Assembly (NCBI RefSeq): GCF_003950325.1 | Contig: NZ_PXZH01000001.1 | Coordinates: forward strand, 248,001 to 312,000 | Length of the DNA stretch: 64,000 nt | Source: Vagococcus humatus | GTDB taxonomy: Bacteria; Bacillota; Bacilli; Lactobacillales; Vagococcaceae | Direction of reading: 5' to 3' | Part shown: piece after piece, positions 54,791 through 63,783 of the stretch | Layout of the letters: every line of letters begins with the position of its first letter | Position numbering within the stretch: position 1 is the first letter of the stretch | The notes under the pieces: generated by a model | The model's database searches: none | Told to the model about the DNA's origin: nothing | The model's input: the letters and a program-made list of their open reading frames with translations, nothing else | Made by a program: the position numbers and the translations under genes

Positions 54791-55918
54791 ATGACAATTG
54801 GATATACACGACCAACTAAAGCAATTATTAATAGAGAGGCTATTTATCATAATATTAAGAAACATCAAAAACTTGTAGGGGATGACGTGGATGTATTTGC
54901 AGTAGTGAAAGCAAATGGTTACGGACACGGAGCAGTTCAGACTGCTCAAATCGCCGTTCAAGCAGGAGTTAACGGGTTTTGTGTGTCTTTATTAGATGAA
55001 GCCTTAGAATTAAGAGAGGCAGGCATTACCTTACCTATCTTGATTTTAGGTGTCATTCCTCCTTATTACGGAGCAGCAGCAGCTGATGAAGGTATTTCTG
55101 TCACTGTGCCTAGCTATGAGTGGCTAGAGCATGCTACTCGCCAGTTAATAGAAGATAAACCTAGTCAATTACCACTACGTCTTCATTTAGGCATCGATAC
55201 AGGAATGGGGCGGATTGGTTTTAGAGAGGTAGAGGAATTAAAACAAGCTATCGACTTTATTCAGGCTCATCCTACTTTGTTAGAGCTAGAGGGAGTTTTT
55301 ACTCATTTTTCAAAAGCTGATTCAAAAGATGAGAGCTACTTTGCATTACAACAAGCTCGCTTTGCTGAAGCTATGAAAATTGTGCCAAATGGGGTACGAT
55401 ATAGACATACAGCTAATTCAGCCACTACACTTTGGCATGATCACTGGCAGTCTAATATGGTACGGATTGGTGCGTCTATGTACGGAATTAATCCTTCAGG
55501 GGATGAACTAGAACCACCTTTTGAACTAGAACCTGCCATGAGTTTAGAGACCATGATTGTGCATGTAAAACAAGTTGCGCCTGGTGAAAAAATTGGTTAC
55601 GGAGCAACTTATGAAACAACGGAGAATGAATGGATTGCCACTATTCCAATTGGTTATGCCGATGGCTTTGTCCGCCGCTTCCAAGGCTTTTCAGTGTTAG
55701 TAGACGGAGAGTATTGCGAAATAGTTGGGAGAGTTTGCATGGACCAATCCATGATTCGCTTGCCAAGAAAATTTGAAGAAGGAACAAAAGTAACCATTTT
55801 TGGTGAAAATAATGGACAAGTTATTTCTCTTCAAGCAGGGGCCGAACACATTGGCAGTATTAATTATGAAATCCCTTGTGTGCTTTCAGAGCGCGTTCCA
55901 CTGGTTTATACTCATTAA
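54791..55918 (+). CDS. alr: Alanine racemase
   Basis: A 375-residue PLP enzyme supplying D-Ala for peptidoglycan and teichoic acids. The PLP lysine is in VFAVVKANGYGHGAVQ, and the catalytic tyrosine region is in the C-terminal domain (KIGYGATYET). HLGIDTGMGRIGF and RIGASMYGINPS are family blocks. The ATG at 54791 follows AGGAGGAG. No terminator is evident in the 136 bases before the next gene, where I recognise nothing else. Confidence 0.95.
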   Translation: MTIGYTRPTKAIINREAIYHNIKKHQKLVGDDVDVFAVVKANGYGHGAVQTAQIAVQAGVNGFCVSLLDEALELREAGITLPILILGVIPPYYGAAAADEGISVTVPSYEWLEHATRQLIEDKPSQLPLRLHLGIDTGMGRIGFREVEELKQAIDFIQAHPTLLELEGVFTHFSKADSKDESYFALQQARFAEAMKIVPNGVRYRHTANSATTLWHDHWQSNMVRIGASMYGINPSGDELEPPFELEPAMSLETMIVHVKQVAPGEKIGYGATYETTENEWIATIPIGYADGFVRRFQGFSVLVDGEYCEIVGRVCMDQSMIRLPRKFEEGTKVTIFGENNGQVISLQAGAEHIGSINYEIPCVLSERVPLVYTH

Positions 55919-56054
55919 ACTAAAGCATTAAAAGGACAGATAGTCGAATTAAGGTCCAAGTTAAAGTCGCAATTTAGTGGTTAATACTAACAGCTTTAAT
56001 AGAAAAAAGTGTTGTCTGGCTGAACTAGATAGGTAATAACTAGGAGGTGAGGTC

Positions 56055-56615
56055 ATGACCCTTGATTTTAAAGATTTAGCTATTATTTTTACGATTAACT
56101 TTACGTATATTACTCTTAATACTTTAAGAATGATGTTAACTATGAAAGGCTACCGCTATATTGCTCCTTTGGTCAGTATGTTTGAAATCACGATTTATGT
56201 GGTAGGACTAGGCATGGTGCTGCAGCAGTTAGACAATGTGTTTAATCTGTTAGCCTATGCTCTAGGGTACGGGGCTGGGATAGCAGTTGGTATTCATTTA
56301 GAAGATAAGTTAGCGTTAGGCTATATTATGGTGACGGCGATGATCCCGGATGTAAATAGTGACATTCCAAAAAAAATTCGGGAGGAAGGTTACGGTGTGA
56401 CGGTGACATATGGCTATGGTTTAGAAGGTGAAAGAATGATTATGGAGATTTTAAGTTCTAGAAAAAATGAGCGGAATCTTTATCAATTAATCGATTCGAT
56501 TGAACCGAAAGCTTTTGTTATTTCACATGAGCCTAAATATATACGGGGCGGTTTTTGGACAAAGAAAATTAAACGTCAAAATCAACAACCACTTAAAAAT
56601 AAAAATAACGAATAG
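56055..56615 (+). CDS. DUF2179 membrane protein (UPF0316)
   Basis: A 186-residue protein with three N-terminal helices (IFTINFTYITLNTLRMML, IAPLVSMFEITIYVVGLGMV, NLLAYALGYGAGIAVGIHLE) and a C-terminal soluble DUF2179 domain (about 95-165), a small alpha/beta domain thought to bind a ligand in related YitT-type proteins. The whole matches UPF0316. Function unknown. AGGAGGTGAGG precedes the ATG at 56055. Confidence 0.85.
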   Translation: MTLDFKDLAIIFTINFTYITLNTLRMMLTMKGYRYIAPLVSMFEITIYVVGLGMVLQQLDNVFNLLAYALGYGAGIAVGIHLEDKLALGYIMVTAMIPDVNSDIPKKIREEGYGVTVTYGYGLEGERMIMEILSSRKNERNLYQLIDSIEPKAFVISHEPKYIRGGFWTKKIKRQNQQPLKNKNNE

Positions 56616-56674
56616 TGTTGTTGTTCACAAATGAAACAAAGAATAAAAGCTTTATAACAAATGAATTTTTTAGG

Positions 56675-56748
56675 AAGTCAAGGTGATTGTTACGTTATTC
56701 ACAAGTGTTTATGTGAATTGCATTAAATTATCTTGACTTTTATTTTTT
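56675..56748 (+). terminator. Long-stem terminator upstream of the gcv promoter
   Basis: AAGTCAAGGTGATT pairs with AATTATCTTGACTT (two G-T pairs) around an inner TTCACA/TGTGAA hairpin; TTTATTTTTT follows. It likely ends the DUF2179 transcript. Its right arm contains the -35 of the gcv promoter. Confidence 0.5.
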
Positions 56749-56761
56749 AAAACTATATAAT
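56733..56761 (+). promoter_or_regulatory. Promoter of the gcv operon
   Basis: TTGACT (56733-56738), 17 bases, TATAAT (56756-56761), giving a start near 56768, about 38 bases before the glycine riboswitch. Confidence 0.75.
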
Positions 56762-56799
56762 AAATCTGTGAAATGGAAGCGTTATCAAAAACAGCATAT

Positions 56800-56982
56800 G
56801 GAACGATTGCTATGGGAGAGTTCAAGGAAATTAAACTGACACCGAAGGAATAAACAAATGGCTTTAGCACGTTATTTGTGAAGATCTCAGGTACCCATGA
56901 CCGTAGCATGACTAACCTCTGGAAAGTAGACATACACCGAAGGAGCAACTTCTTAATAAAGAAGGAATCTCTCAGGTTTTTT
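56800..56982 (+). promoter_or_regulatory. Tandem glycine riboswitch
   Basis: Two aptamers are visible. The first has GGGAGAG (56814), ACACCGAAGGAATAAACAA (56840) and TCTCAGGTACCCATGACCG (56885). The second has CCTCTGGAAAGT (56917), ACACCGAAGGAGCAACTTC (56935) and TCTCTCAGG (56968). A short linker joins them. The riboswitch precedes gcvT and is known to turn on glycine cleavage genes when glycine is plentiful. This and its terminator fill the 489-base gap before gcvT. Confidence 0.95.
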
Positions 56983-57030
56983 ACAGAGAAGCCGCGGCTT
57001 ATTTAGCCGTGTGTTTCTCTGTATTTTTTA
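56982..57030 (+). terminator. Expression-platform terminator of the glycine riboswitch
   Basis: ACAGAGAA pairs with TTCTCTGT, with an inner CGGCT/AGCCG stem, then TATTTTTT. Its left arm follows closely on the second aptamer, so glycine binding can compete with its formation. Confidence 0.8.
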
Positions 57031-57104
57031 ATGATTTAAGTTTGCTTGTTTTTTTATTAAAGGGTAAGATAGAGTAAAGTAGCATAGAAAGGAAGGATTG
57101 AAGG

Positions 57105-58196
57105 ATGGAATTAAAAACACCGTTGTATGAGCAGCATGTCCAATTAGGAGGCAAGATGGTTTCATTTGGTGGGTATTTACTACCCGTTACTTATAAGCCA
57201 ACTAGTTTGATTATTGAACACGAAGCTGTTCGAAATGAAGCAGGGCTTTTTGATGTCTCACATATGGGATCTATTTTCTTAGAAGGAAAAGATGCTTTAG
57301 AAAACGTTCAAAACTTACTATCTAATGATTTTTCAACAATGGAGGTAGGTCAGGTTAAATATACCTTAATGTGTAATGAAGCAGGTGGAATTGTGGATGA
57401 CTTCATCGTCTATAAATATAACGATGAAAAATTCATGTTAGTTGTAAATGCAGCTAACCGAGAAAAAGATGCTAATTGGATTAAGCAACATTTAACAGGA
57501 GACTGTCTCATGAATGATCAATCAGATGCTATTGCTATTTTAGCATTACAAGGACCGCTCTCTGAAAAAATCCTTAAAAAATTAATGAAAGAAGAAGATA
57601 TTCCAGCTAAGTTCTATACTTTCCTAGAAAATCGTTCATTGGACGGGGTATCTGTAGATATCTCTCAAACAGGTTATACAGGCGAGTTAGGCTTTGAAAT
57701 TTATTTTAAAAATGAAGACGCTACAACTGTTTGGAATAAGCTACTAGAAGCAGGTAAAGAAGAAGGTTTAATTCCATGTGGATTAGGTGCTAGAGATACA
57801 CTGCGACTAGAAGCAGGATTACCTTTATATGGCAATGAATTAACTGATGAAATTACACCATTAGAAGCAAAATTAAAATTTGCGACTAAGTTAAAGAAAG
57901 ATCACTTTATTGGAAAAGACGCTTTAGTTGAAAAAGGTGAACCAACACGGACACGTATTGGTGCAAAAGTAACAGGGAAAGGGATTGTCAGAGAACATGC
58001 TCCTATTTTCTCAGGCGAGGAAGAAGTGGGTATCAGTACATCTGGTAGTCACTCACCAACATTAGGCTATCCAATCGCTTCTCTACTTATTGATAAAGCT
58101 TATGCAGAACCAGGGACTCAATTAGAAGCTGAAGTAAGAGGAAGAAGAATTCCAATTGAAGTAGTTAAATTACCTTTTTATAAACGTGAGAAATAA
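57105..58196 (+). CDS. gcvT: Glycine cleavage system T protein (aminomethyltransferase)
   Basis: Takes the aminomethyl group from lipoylated H protein and makes methylene-THF and ammonia. LFDVSHMGSIFLEG, GGIVDDFIVYK, SQTGYTGELGFEIY and GLGARDTLRLEAGLPLYG are the conserved GcvT blocks, including the catalytic Asp region. At 363 residues it is full length. GGAAGGATTGAAGG precedes the ATG. It heads gcvT-H-PA-PB. Confidence 0.96.
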   Translation: MELKTPLYEQHVQLGGKMVSFGGYLLPVTYKPTSLIIEHEAVRNEAGLFDVSHMGSIFLEGKDALENVQNLLSNDFSTMEVGQVKYTLMCNEAGGIVDDFIVYKYNDEKFMLVVNAANREKDANWIKQHLTGDCLMNDQSDAIAILALQGPLSEKILKKLMKEEDIPAKFYTFLENRSLDGVSVDISQTGYTGELGFEIYFKNEDATTVWNKLLEAGKEEGLIPCGLGARDTLRLEAGLPLYGNELTDEITPLEAKLKFATKLKKDHFIGKDALVEKGEPTRTRIGAKVTGKGIVREHAPIFSGEEEVGISTSGSHSPTLGYPIASLLIDKAYAEPGTQLEAEVRGRRIPIEVVKLPFYKREK

Positions 58197-58246
58197 GTAA
58201 TTAATAAAAATAAAAGACAATAATAGATATTTTAGGAGGAATAACA

Positions 58247-58633
58247 ATGGCATTTCCAAAAGAATTAAAGTATACAGCAGATCATGAGTGGGTAAAACTT
58301 TCTGAAGACGGTAAAACAGCAACAATTGGTTTAACAAACTATGCACAAGAACAATTAGGAGACATTGTTTTCATTGACTTACCAGAAGAAGGAGACGACA
58401 TTGAAATTGAAGACTCATTTGCAGATGTAGAATCTGTTAAATCTGTTTCAGAAGTTTATTCACCTGTTACAGGCGAAATTTCTAAAGTCAATGAAGACTT
58501 AGACGATGCTCCTGAAAAAGTGAATGAAGCACCTTATGAAGCATGGATTGTTGAAATCACTAACATTTCAGAAATAACAGATGAATTACTAGATGCGGAA
58601 GGATATGAAAAACTAGTCGAAGAGGAGGCTTAG
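58247..58633 (+). CDS. gcvH: Glycine cleavage system H protein
   Basis: A 128-residue lipoyl carrier that shuttles the aminomethyl group between P, T and L proteins. The lipoylated lysine lies in FADVESVKSVSEVYSP. The end of the protein has NEAPYEAWIVEITN and a Glu-rich tail. It needs lipoate attachment and an L protein (Lpd), neither encoded here. AGGAGGAAT precedes the ATG. Confidence 0.96.
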   Translation: MAFPKELKYTADHEWVKLSEDGKTATIGLTNYAQEQLGDIVFIDLPEEGDDIEIEDSFADVESVKSVSEVYSPVTGEISKVNEDLDDAPEKVNEAPYEAWIVEITNISEITDELLDAEGYEKLVEEEA

Positions 58634-58635
58634 TC

Positions 58636-59955
58636 ATGGGTTTAGGTAAATACGTTCCAGCAACGTCCAGTGAACAGCAAGAGATGCTTAAAACATTAGG
58701 GTTGTCCTCATTAGACGACTTATACGTAGATGTTCCTCAAGATTTAAAAGTAACAGAATTAAATATTCCAGCGAAACAATCTGAACTAGAAGTAAGACGT
58801 CATTTAACAGAGCTAGCAGATAAAAATACTGTTTTTTCTAGTGTTTTTAGAGGAGCAGGGGCCTATAACCACTATATCCCTTCACTAGTGAAACAAATTG
58901 CTGGAAAAGAAGAGTTTATGACAGCTTACACACCTTACCAAGCAGAAATTAGTCAAGGAATTTTACAGTCCATTTTCGAATTCCAAACCATGATTTGTGA
59001 GTTAACTGGGATGGATGCGGCGAATGCTTCTGTTTATGACGGAGCCTCTGCGGCAGGAGAAGCAGTTAATATGGTAGTAGGACGTAAGAAAAATAAAGTT
59101 TTAGTAGCAAGTACCCTACATCCGATGACGATTGAAACAATTAAAACCTATGCTTATGGCTCAGATGTTGAGATTGAATTAATTCCTGAAGTAAATGGCC
59201 GTATAGATCAAGCCGCTTTAACTACATTATTAACCAAAGAAGTTGCTGGAGTATTAGTCCAACAACCTAACTATTATGGGTTAATGGAAGAAGCGACAGA
59301 AATTGGTGAACAGGTTCATCAAAATAAGAGTCAGTATATTTTAAGTGTTAACCCAATGGCAGCCGCTTTGACTAAAACTGCTCGAGAATACGGAGCAGAC
59401 ATTGCGATTGGCGAAGGCCAACCTCTAGGCTTACCAATGTCATTTGGAGGCCCTTACTTAGGCTTTATGGCAACAACTGAGAAAAATCTTCGGTCTTTAC
59501 CTGGTAGAATTGTTGGGGAAACAGAAGATGTGGAAGGTAACCGAGCATATGTGTTAACTCTTCAAGCTAGAGAACAACACATTCGTAGAGAAAAAGCTAA
59601 ATCAAATATTTGTTCTAACCAAGCTCTATGTGCGTTGACTGCTTCTATTTATATGACAGTGATGGGGCCAAAAGGGTTACAAGATGCGGCTTATCAAAGT
59701 TATGCTAAAGCCCATTATCTAGCAGAACAATTAACAGAAATACCTGGCTTTGACCGAGTTTATCCCGGCGAATTTTTCCATGAGTTTGTGACTACTTGTC
59801 CAGTTCCTGCCAAAGAATTAACGGAGCAACTAGCTAAACATGGCATTTTAGGCGGTTTAGAGTTAGAAAATGGTCTGTTATGGTGTGCAACTGAGATGAA
59901 TACCAAAGAACAAATGGATGAATTAATTGCTGTGATAAAGGAGGTGTGTCAATAA
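58636..59955 (+). CDS. gcvPA: Glycine dehydrogenase (decarboxylating) subunit 1
   Basis: One half of the split P protein, 439 residues. It forms the heterotetramer with GcvPB but carries no PLP lysine. FRGAGAYNHYIPSLVKQIA, SQGILQSIFEFQTMICELTGMD and EKAKSNICSNQALCAL are family blocks. It begins two bases after gcvH and ends overlapping the gcvPB start (TAATG), so the operon is tightly coupled. Confidence 0.96.
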   Translation: MGLGKYVPATSSEQQEMLKTLGLSSLDDLYVDVPQDLKVTELNIPAKQSELEVRRHLTELADKNTVFSSVFRGAGAYNHYIPSLVKQIAGKEEFMTAYTPYQAEISQGILQSIFEFQTMICELTGMDAANASVYDGASAAGEAVNMVVGRKKNKVLVASTLHPMTIETIKTYAYGSDVEIELIPEVNGRIDQAALTTLLTKEVAGVLVQQPNYYGLMEEATEIGEQVHQNKSQYILSVNPMAAALTKTAREYGADIAIGEGQPLGLPMSFGGPYLGFMATTEKNLRSLPGRIVGETEDVEGNRAYVLTLQAREQHIRREKAKSNICSNQALCALTASIYMTVMGPKGLQDAAYQSYAKAHYLAEQLTEIPGFDRVYPGEFFHEFVTTCPVPAKELTEQLAKHGILGGLELENGLLWCATEMNTKEQMDELIAVIKEVCQ

Positions 59956-61388
59956 TGGAATTGATTTTTGAACGCAGTAAACCAGGCCGCTATAATCAAA
60001 TGATTCCAGATTTAGACGTGCCAGAGGTAGCTATTCCAGAAGCCTTTAAAAGAGAAAGTGAGCTTCATTTACCTGAAGTGAGTCAACCTGATATTAGTCG
60101 TCATTATACTGAATTAGCTAAACAAGCTCACGGAGTTAATGATGGTTTTTATCCACTAGGTTCTTGTACGATGAAATACAATCCAAAAATTAACGATGAA
60201 ATGGCAGCTTTACCAGGCTTTGCCAACCTTCATCCTCTACAACCTTTAGATACGATTCAAGGTGCTTTGGAAGTATTTACTGAATCTGAAAAATTACTAG
60301 GGGAAATCACTGGCATGGATCACATGACTTTCCAACCAGCAGCAGGAGCTCACGGTGAATTTACGGCTTTACTTATGTTTAAAGCTTATCATGAGTCAAG
60401 AAAGGACAGTAAACGTCATAAAATTATTGTGCCAGACTCTGCTCACGGAACTAACCCAGCTAGTGCTTCAATGGTTGGTTTTGAAATTGTGAATGTGCCT
60501 TCAGATGAAGCAGGTTGTGTGGATTTAGAAGCATTAAAAGCGGTGGTAGGAGAAGATACAGCCGGTTTAATGTTAACTAACCCTAACACAGTCGGAATTT
60601 TTGATAAAAACATTACTGAAATCACTAAAATCATTCATGATGCAGGTGGGTTGAACTACTATGACGGTGCTAACTTGAACCCAATTATGGGAGTAGTTAG
60701 ACCAGGAGATATGGGCTTTGACATTGTCCATTTAAACATTCATAAAACCTTCTCAACTCCGCACGGCGGGGGAGGACCTGGCTGTGGACCGATTGGCTGT
60801 AAAGCTTTCTTAAAAGAATTCTTACCTAAGTTTTACCCAGTGGCAACAGAAAAAGGGGTAGAATTTACAACACCAAGTCAAACAATCGGCAGTGTGAAAG
60901 GTTTTTATGGTCACTTCTTAGTGTTAGTTAGAGCTCTTACTTATATCTTGTACTTAGGTAAAGAAGGTATTCCAGAAGCAGCTCATAACGCAGTGTTAAA
61001 TGCTAACTATATGAAACATCATTTAGAAGACTTATACGAAGTGCCTTACGGTGGTATTTGTATGCATGAGTTTGTTATGTCTGTAGAAAAAATTAAAAAA
61101 GATACAGGGGTTTCAGCTTTAGATGTAGCTAAATCTATTTTAGAACATGAAATGCATCCACCAACTATGTACTTCCCAATGATTGTACCTGAAGCTTTAA
61201 TGGTAGAACCAACAGAAACCGAATCAAAAGAAACCTTAGATGAAGCGATTAAAGTTTACCGCCAAATCTATGAAGATGCTTATAAACAACCAGAAAAAGT
61301 TCACGCAGCACCAGCTAATACGCCAATTAGACGGGTAGATGAAGTAGGAGCTGCTAGAAATCCAAAAATTCGTTACGAATTTAGTTAA
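59955..61388 (+). CDS. gcvPB: Glycine dehydrogenase (decarboxylating) subunit 2
   Basis: The PLP-bearing half of the P protein, 477 residues. The PLP lysine is in HLNIHKTFSTPHGGGG, preceded by YDGANLNPIMG. The start is the ATG at 59955 in TAATG, eight bases after AAAGGAGGTG; an in-frame GTG at 59946 overlaps that site and is rejected. Together with GcvPA it decarboxylates glycine and passes the aminomethyl group to GcvH. Confidence 0.96.
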   Translation: MELIFERSKPGRYNQMIPDLDVPEVAIPEAFKRESELHLPEVSQPDISRHYTELAKQAHGVNDGFYPLGSCTMKYNPKINDEMAALPGFANLHPLQPLDTIQGALEVFTESEKLLGEITGMDHMTFQPAAGAHGEFTALLMFKAYHESRKDSKRHKIIVPDSAHGTNPASASMVGFEIVNVPSDEAGCVDLEALKAVVGEDTAGLMLTNPNTVGIFDKNITEITKIIHDAGGLNYYDGANLNPIMGVVRPGDMGFDIVHLNIHKTFSTPHGGGGPGCGPIGCKAFLKEFLPKFYPVATEKGVEFTTPSQTIGSVKGFYGHFLVLVRALTYILYLGKEGIPEAAHNAVLNANYMKHHLEDLYEVPYGGICMHEFVMSVEKIKKDTGVSALDVAKSILEHEMHPPTMYFPMIVPEALMVEPTETESKETLDEAIKVYRQIYEDAYKQPEKVHAAPANTPIRRVDEVGAARNPKIRYEFS

Positions 61389-61418
61389 TTAAGTAAAAAT
61401 CAGTTAAAATAAAGGGGG

Positions 61419-61469
61419 AAGTCGTCAGTAAGTATGTTGAAATTACTCAATAAACTTGTGACGACTTTT
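61419..61469 (+). terminator. Long hairpin in the leader of fhs
   Basis: AAGTCGTCA (61419-61427) pairs exactly with TGACGACTT (61459-61467), with an inner AGTAA/TTACT stem, followed by TTTTC. It lies 34 bases before the fhs ATG. It may partly terminate gcv transcripts or act as a leader structure. Confidence 0.45.
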
Positions 61470-61502
61470 CTGTTGAAGAGAACATTAATCGGAGGAAATA
61501 AC

Positions 61503-63179
61503 ATGGGAAAAATTTTATCAGATATTGAAATTGCACAGCAAACAGAGATGAAAAATATTGAAGAAGTAGCAGAAAAATTACATTTAACTCGTAAAGAAAT
61601 CGAGCTATATGGTAACTACAAAGCAAAAATTGACCCAGCGTTAATTCCACAGCGGGAAAACCAAGCTAAAGTTGTTTTAGTGACTGCCATTACGCCAACA
61701 CCAGCTGGAGAAGGAAAAACTACTACAGTTGTTGGCTTAGGTGACGCGATGAATCAGATTGGAAAATCGAGCATTGTGGCTTTACGTGAACCCTCATTAG
61801 GTCCAGTCTTTGGTGTTAAAGGTGGCGCAGCAGGGGGAGGATATGCCCAAGTTGTCCCAATGGAAGACATTAACTTACACTTTACTGGTGATTTCCATGC
61901 GATCGGCGCAGCGAACAATTTACTAGCCGCTTTAATTGATAACCATATCTATCAAGGAAATGCGCTAGATATTGATGTGAAACGAATTACTTGGAAACGC
62001 TGTGTGGACATGAATGACCGTCAATTGCGGACAATTATTGGGGGCTTAGGTGTACGAACTAACGGAGTTCCTAGAGAAGACGGCTATGAAATCACAGTAG
62101 CTTCTGAAATTATGGCAGTGCTATGTTTAGCAGAAGACTTACACGACTTGAAAGAAAAATTAGGTGAGATGATTATTGGTTATACTCATCAAAATGAACC
62201 AGTTACCGCTCATGACTTAGAAGCAGAAGGGGCAATGGCTGCCTTACTAAAAGAAGCGATGAAACCTAACTTAGTTCAAACTTTGGAACACAATCCAGCC
62301 ATTATTCACGGTGGCCCATTCGCTAATATTGCCCACGGTTGTAACAGTGTGATTGCGACTAAAACAGCGATGAATTTAGCTGATTATGTTATTACAGAAG
62401 CAGGTTTTGGAGCAGATTTAGGAGCGGAGAAATTTATTGATATTAAATGCCGGAAAGCAGGCATTGCTCCTTCAGCTTTAGTTTTAGTAGCCACAGTTCG
62501 AGCACTTAAAATGCATGGTGGGTTAGATAAAAAAGAATTAGGGCAAAAAGATTTAGTGGCCCTTGAAAAAGGTTTGCCTAACTTACTTAAACATATCGAA
62601 AATGCCCAAGAGGTTTACGGACTACCTACTGTTGTAGCGATTAACAAATTCCCAACAGATGATCCAGAAGAGTTACAATTAATAGAAGATAAATGTCAAG
62701 AACTTGGGGTTAATGTTGTTTTATCTGATGTTTGGGGTAAAGGCGGCCAAGGTGGCGTTGCTTTAGCTGAAGAAGTGGTTCGCTTATGTGATGAACACAC
62801 AGGTGGCTTATCCTTTGTTTATGAAGACGAAGCATCTATTACTGAAAAAATTAATGCAGTGGTACAAAAAGTATACGGAGGACGTCAAGTTAATTTATCT
62901 AAAATAGCAAAACGAGAAATAGCGAAATTAGAAAAACTAGGCTTTGGCCATTTACCTATTTGTATGGCGAAAACCCAATACTCTTTCTCAGATGATCCAA
63001 AACTATTAGGTCGCCCAACTGATTTTGATGTGGATGTGCAAAATGTGAAAGTTTCAGCAGGGGCTGGTTTTATTGTGGTATATACAGGAACAGTGATGAC
63101 TATGCCTGGTTTACCAAAAGTACCGGCAGCTAACCATATTGATGTAACAGATGAAGGAACGATTACAGGTTTATTCTAA
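61503..63179 (+). CDS. fhs: Formate-tetrahydrofolate ligase
   Basis: Makes 10-formyl-THF from formate, THF and ATP. The N-terminal P-loop is [20 protein letters not shown], with the family blocks [19 protein letters not shown] and [19 protein letters not shown]. The start at 61503 is seven bases after GGAGG and gives 558 residues, the normal length; the in-frame ATG at 61434 would read through the leader hairpin. With gcv it feeds one-carbon units into the folate pool. Confidence 0.96.
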   Translation: MGKILSDIEIAQQTEMKNIEEVAEKLHLTRKEIELYGNYKAKIDPALIPQRENQAKVVLVTAITPTPAGEGKTTTVVGLGDAMNQIGKSSIVALREPSLGPVFGVKGGAAGGGYAQVVPMEDINLHFTGDFHAIGAANNLLAALIDNHIYQGNALDIDVKRITWKRCVDMNDRQLRTIIGGLGVRTNGVPREDGYEITVASEIMAVLCLAEDLHDLKEKLGEMIIGYTHQNEPVTAHDLEAEGAMAALLKEAMKPNLVQTLEHNPAIIHGGPFANIAHGCNSVIATKTAMNLADYVITEAGFGADLGAEKFIDIKCRKAGIAPSALVLVATVRALKMHGGLDKKELGQKDLVALEKGLPNLLKHIENAQEVYGLPTVVAINKFPTDDPEELQLIEDKCQELGVNVVLSDVWGKGGQGGVALAEEVVRLCDEHTGGLSFVYEDEASITEKINAVVQKVYGGRQVNLSKIAKREIAKLEKLGFGHLPICMAKTQYSFSDDPKLLGRPTDFDVDVQNVKVSAGAGFIVVYTGTVMTMPGLPKVPAANHIDVTDEGTITGLF

Positions 63180-63204
63180 AAGAAAAAAGCAACGAGGGAT
63201 ATAA

Positions 63205-63771
63205 ATGACTGACAAAAAACTTATCCGAAAGGAACAATTAGCCAAAGCCACTCAGTTATCTCAAGCTTATTGCCAAGAAGCGGATCAACAGATTTTTAAA
63301 CACGTTCACCAACATGCCAAAATAAAAGAAGCCAAGATGATTTTTTGTTATGTTGGAATGGCTAATGAAATCAATACCCAACAACTGATTGAAGAACTGT
63401 TAGCTAGTGGCAAAAGAATTTGTGTGCCAAAGTGTTATAAACTTGGGGTGATGGATGCTTTTGAAATTCATTCATTAGCGGATTTAGAGCCTGGCAAATA
63501 CGATATTTTAGAACCAAAAGCAGAAATGAACAAAATTGAGCCAACTGATATTGATGTCGGATTAATTCCTTGTGTAACCGCGGACTTAAATGGTTACCGA
63601 CTAGGTTATGGCGGAGGGTTTTATGACCGCTATTTAAACAGAAGTGGGATGTACCGATTACTGATGTGCCGAAAAGAATTACTTGTTGACAATGTGCCAA
63701 GAGAAAGTCATGATTTACCAGTCAATTGTTTAGTTACAGAGGAGCTTGTTAAAGAATTTAGCCAAACATAG
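63205..63771 (+). CDS. fau: 5-Formyltetrahydrofolate cyclo-ligase
   Basis: A 188-residue enzyme that salvages 5-formyl-THF to methenyl-THF with ATP. LIRKEQLAKA, IFCYVGMANEINTQQLIEELL and the signature RLGYGGGFYDRYL (phosphate/Mg site) identify it; KRICVPKC also fits. 5-Formyl-THF is a known inhibitory by-product of serine/glycine metabolism, so clearing it makes sense beside gcv. It starts 25 bases after fhs. The gene is also called mthfs/ygfA elsewhere. Confidence 0.92.
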   Translation: MTDKKLIRKEQLAKATQLSQAYCQEADQQIFKHVHQHAKIKEAKMIFCYVGMANEINTQQLIEELLASGKRICVPKCYKLGVMDAFEIHSLADLEPGKYDILEPKAEMNKIEPTDIDVGLIPCVTADLNGYRLGYGGGFYDRYLNRSGMYRLLMCRKELLVDNVPRESHDLPVNCLVTEELVKEFSQT

Positions 63772-63783
63772 GAGGGCCTATTA

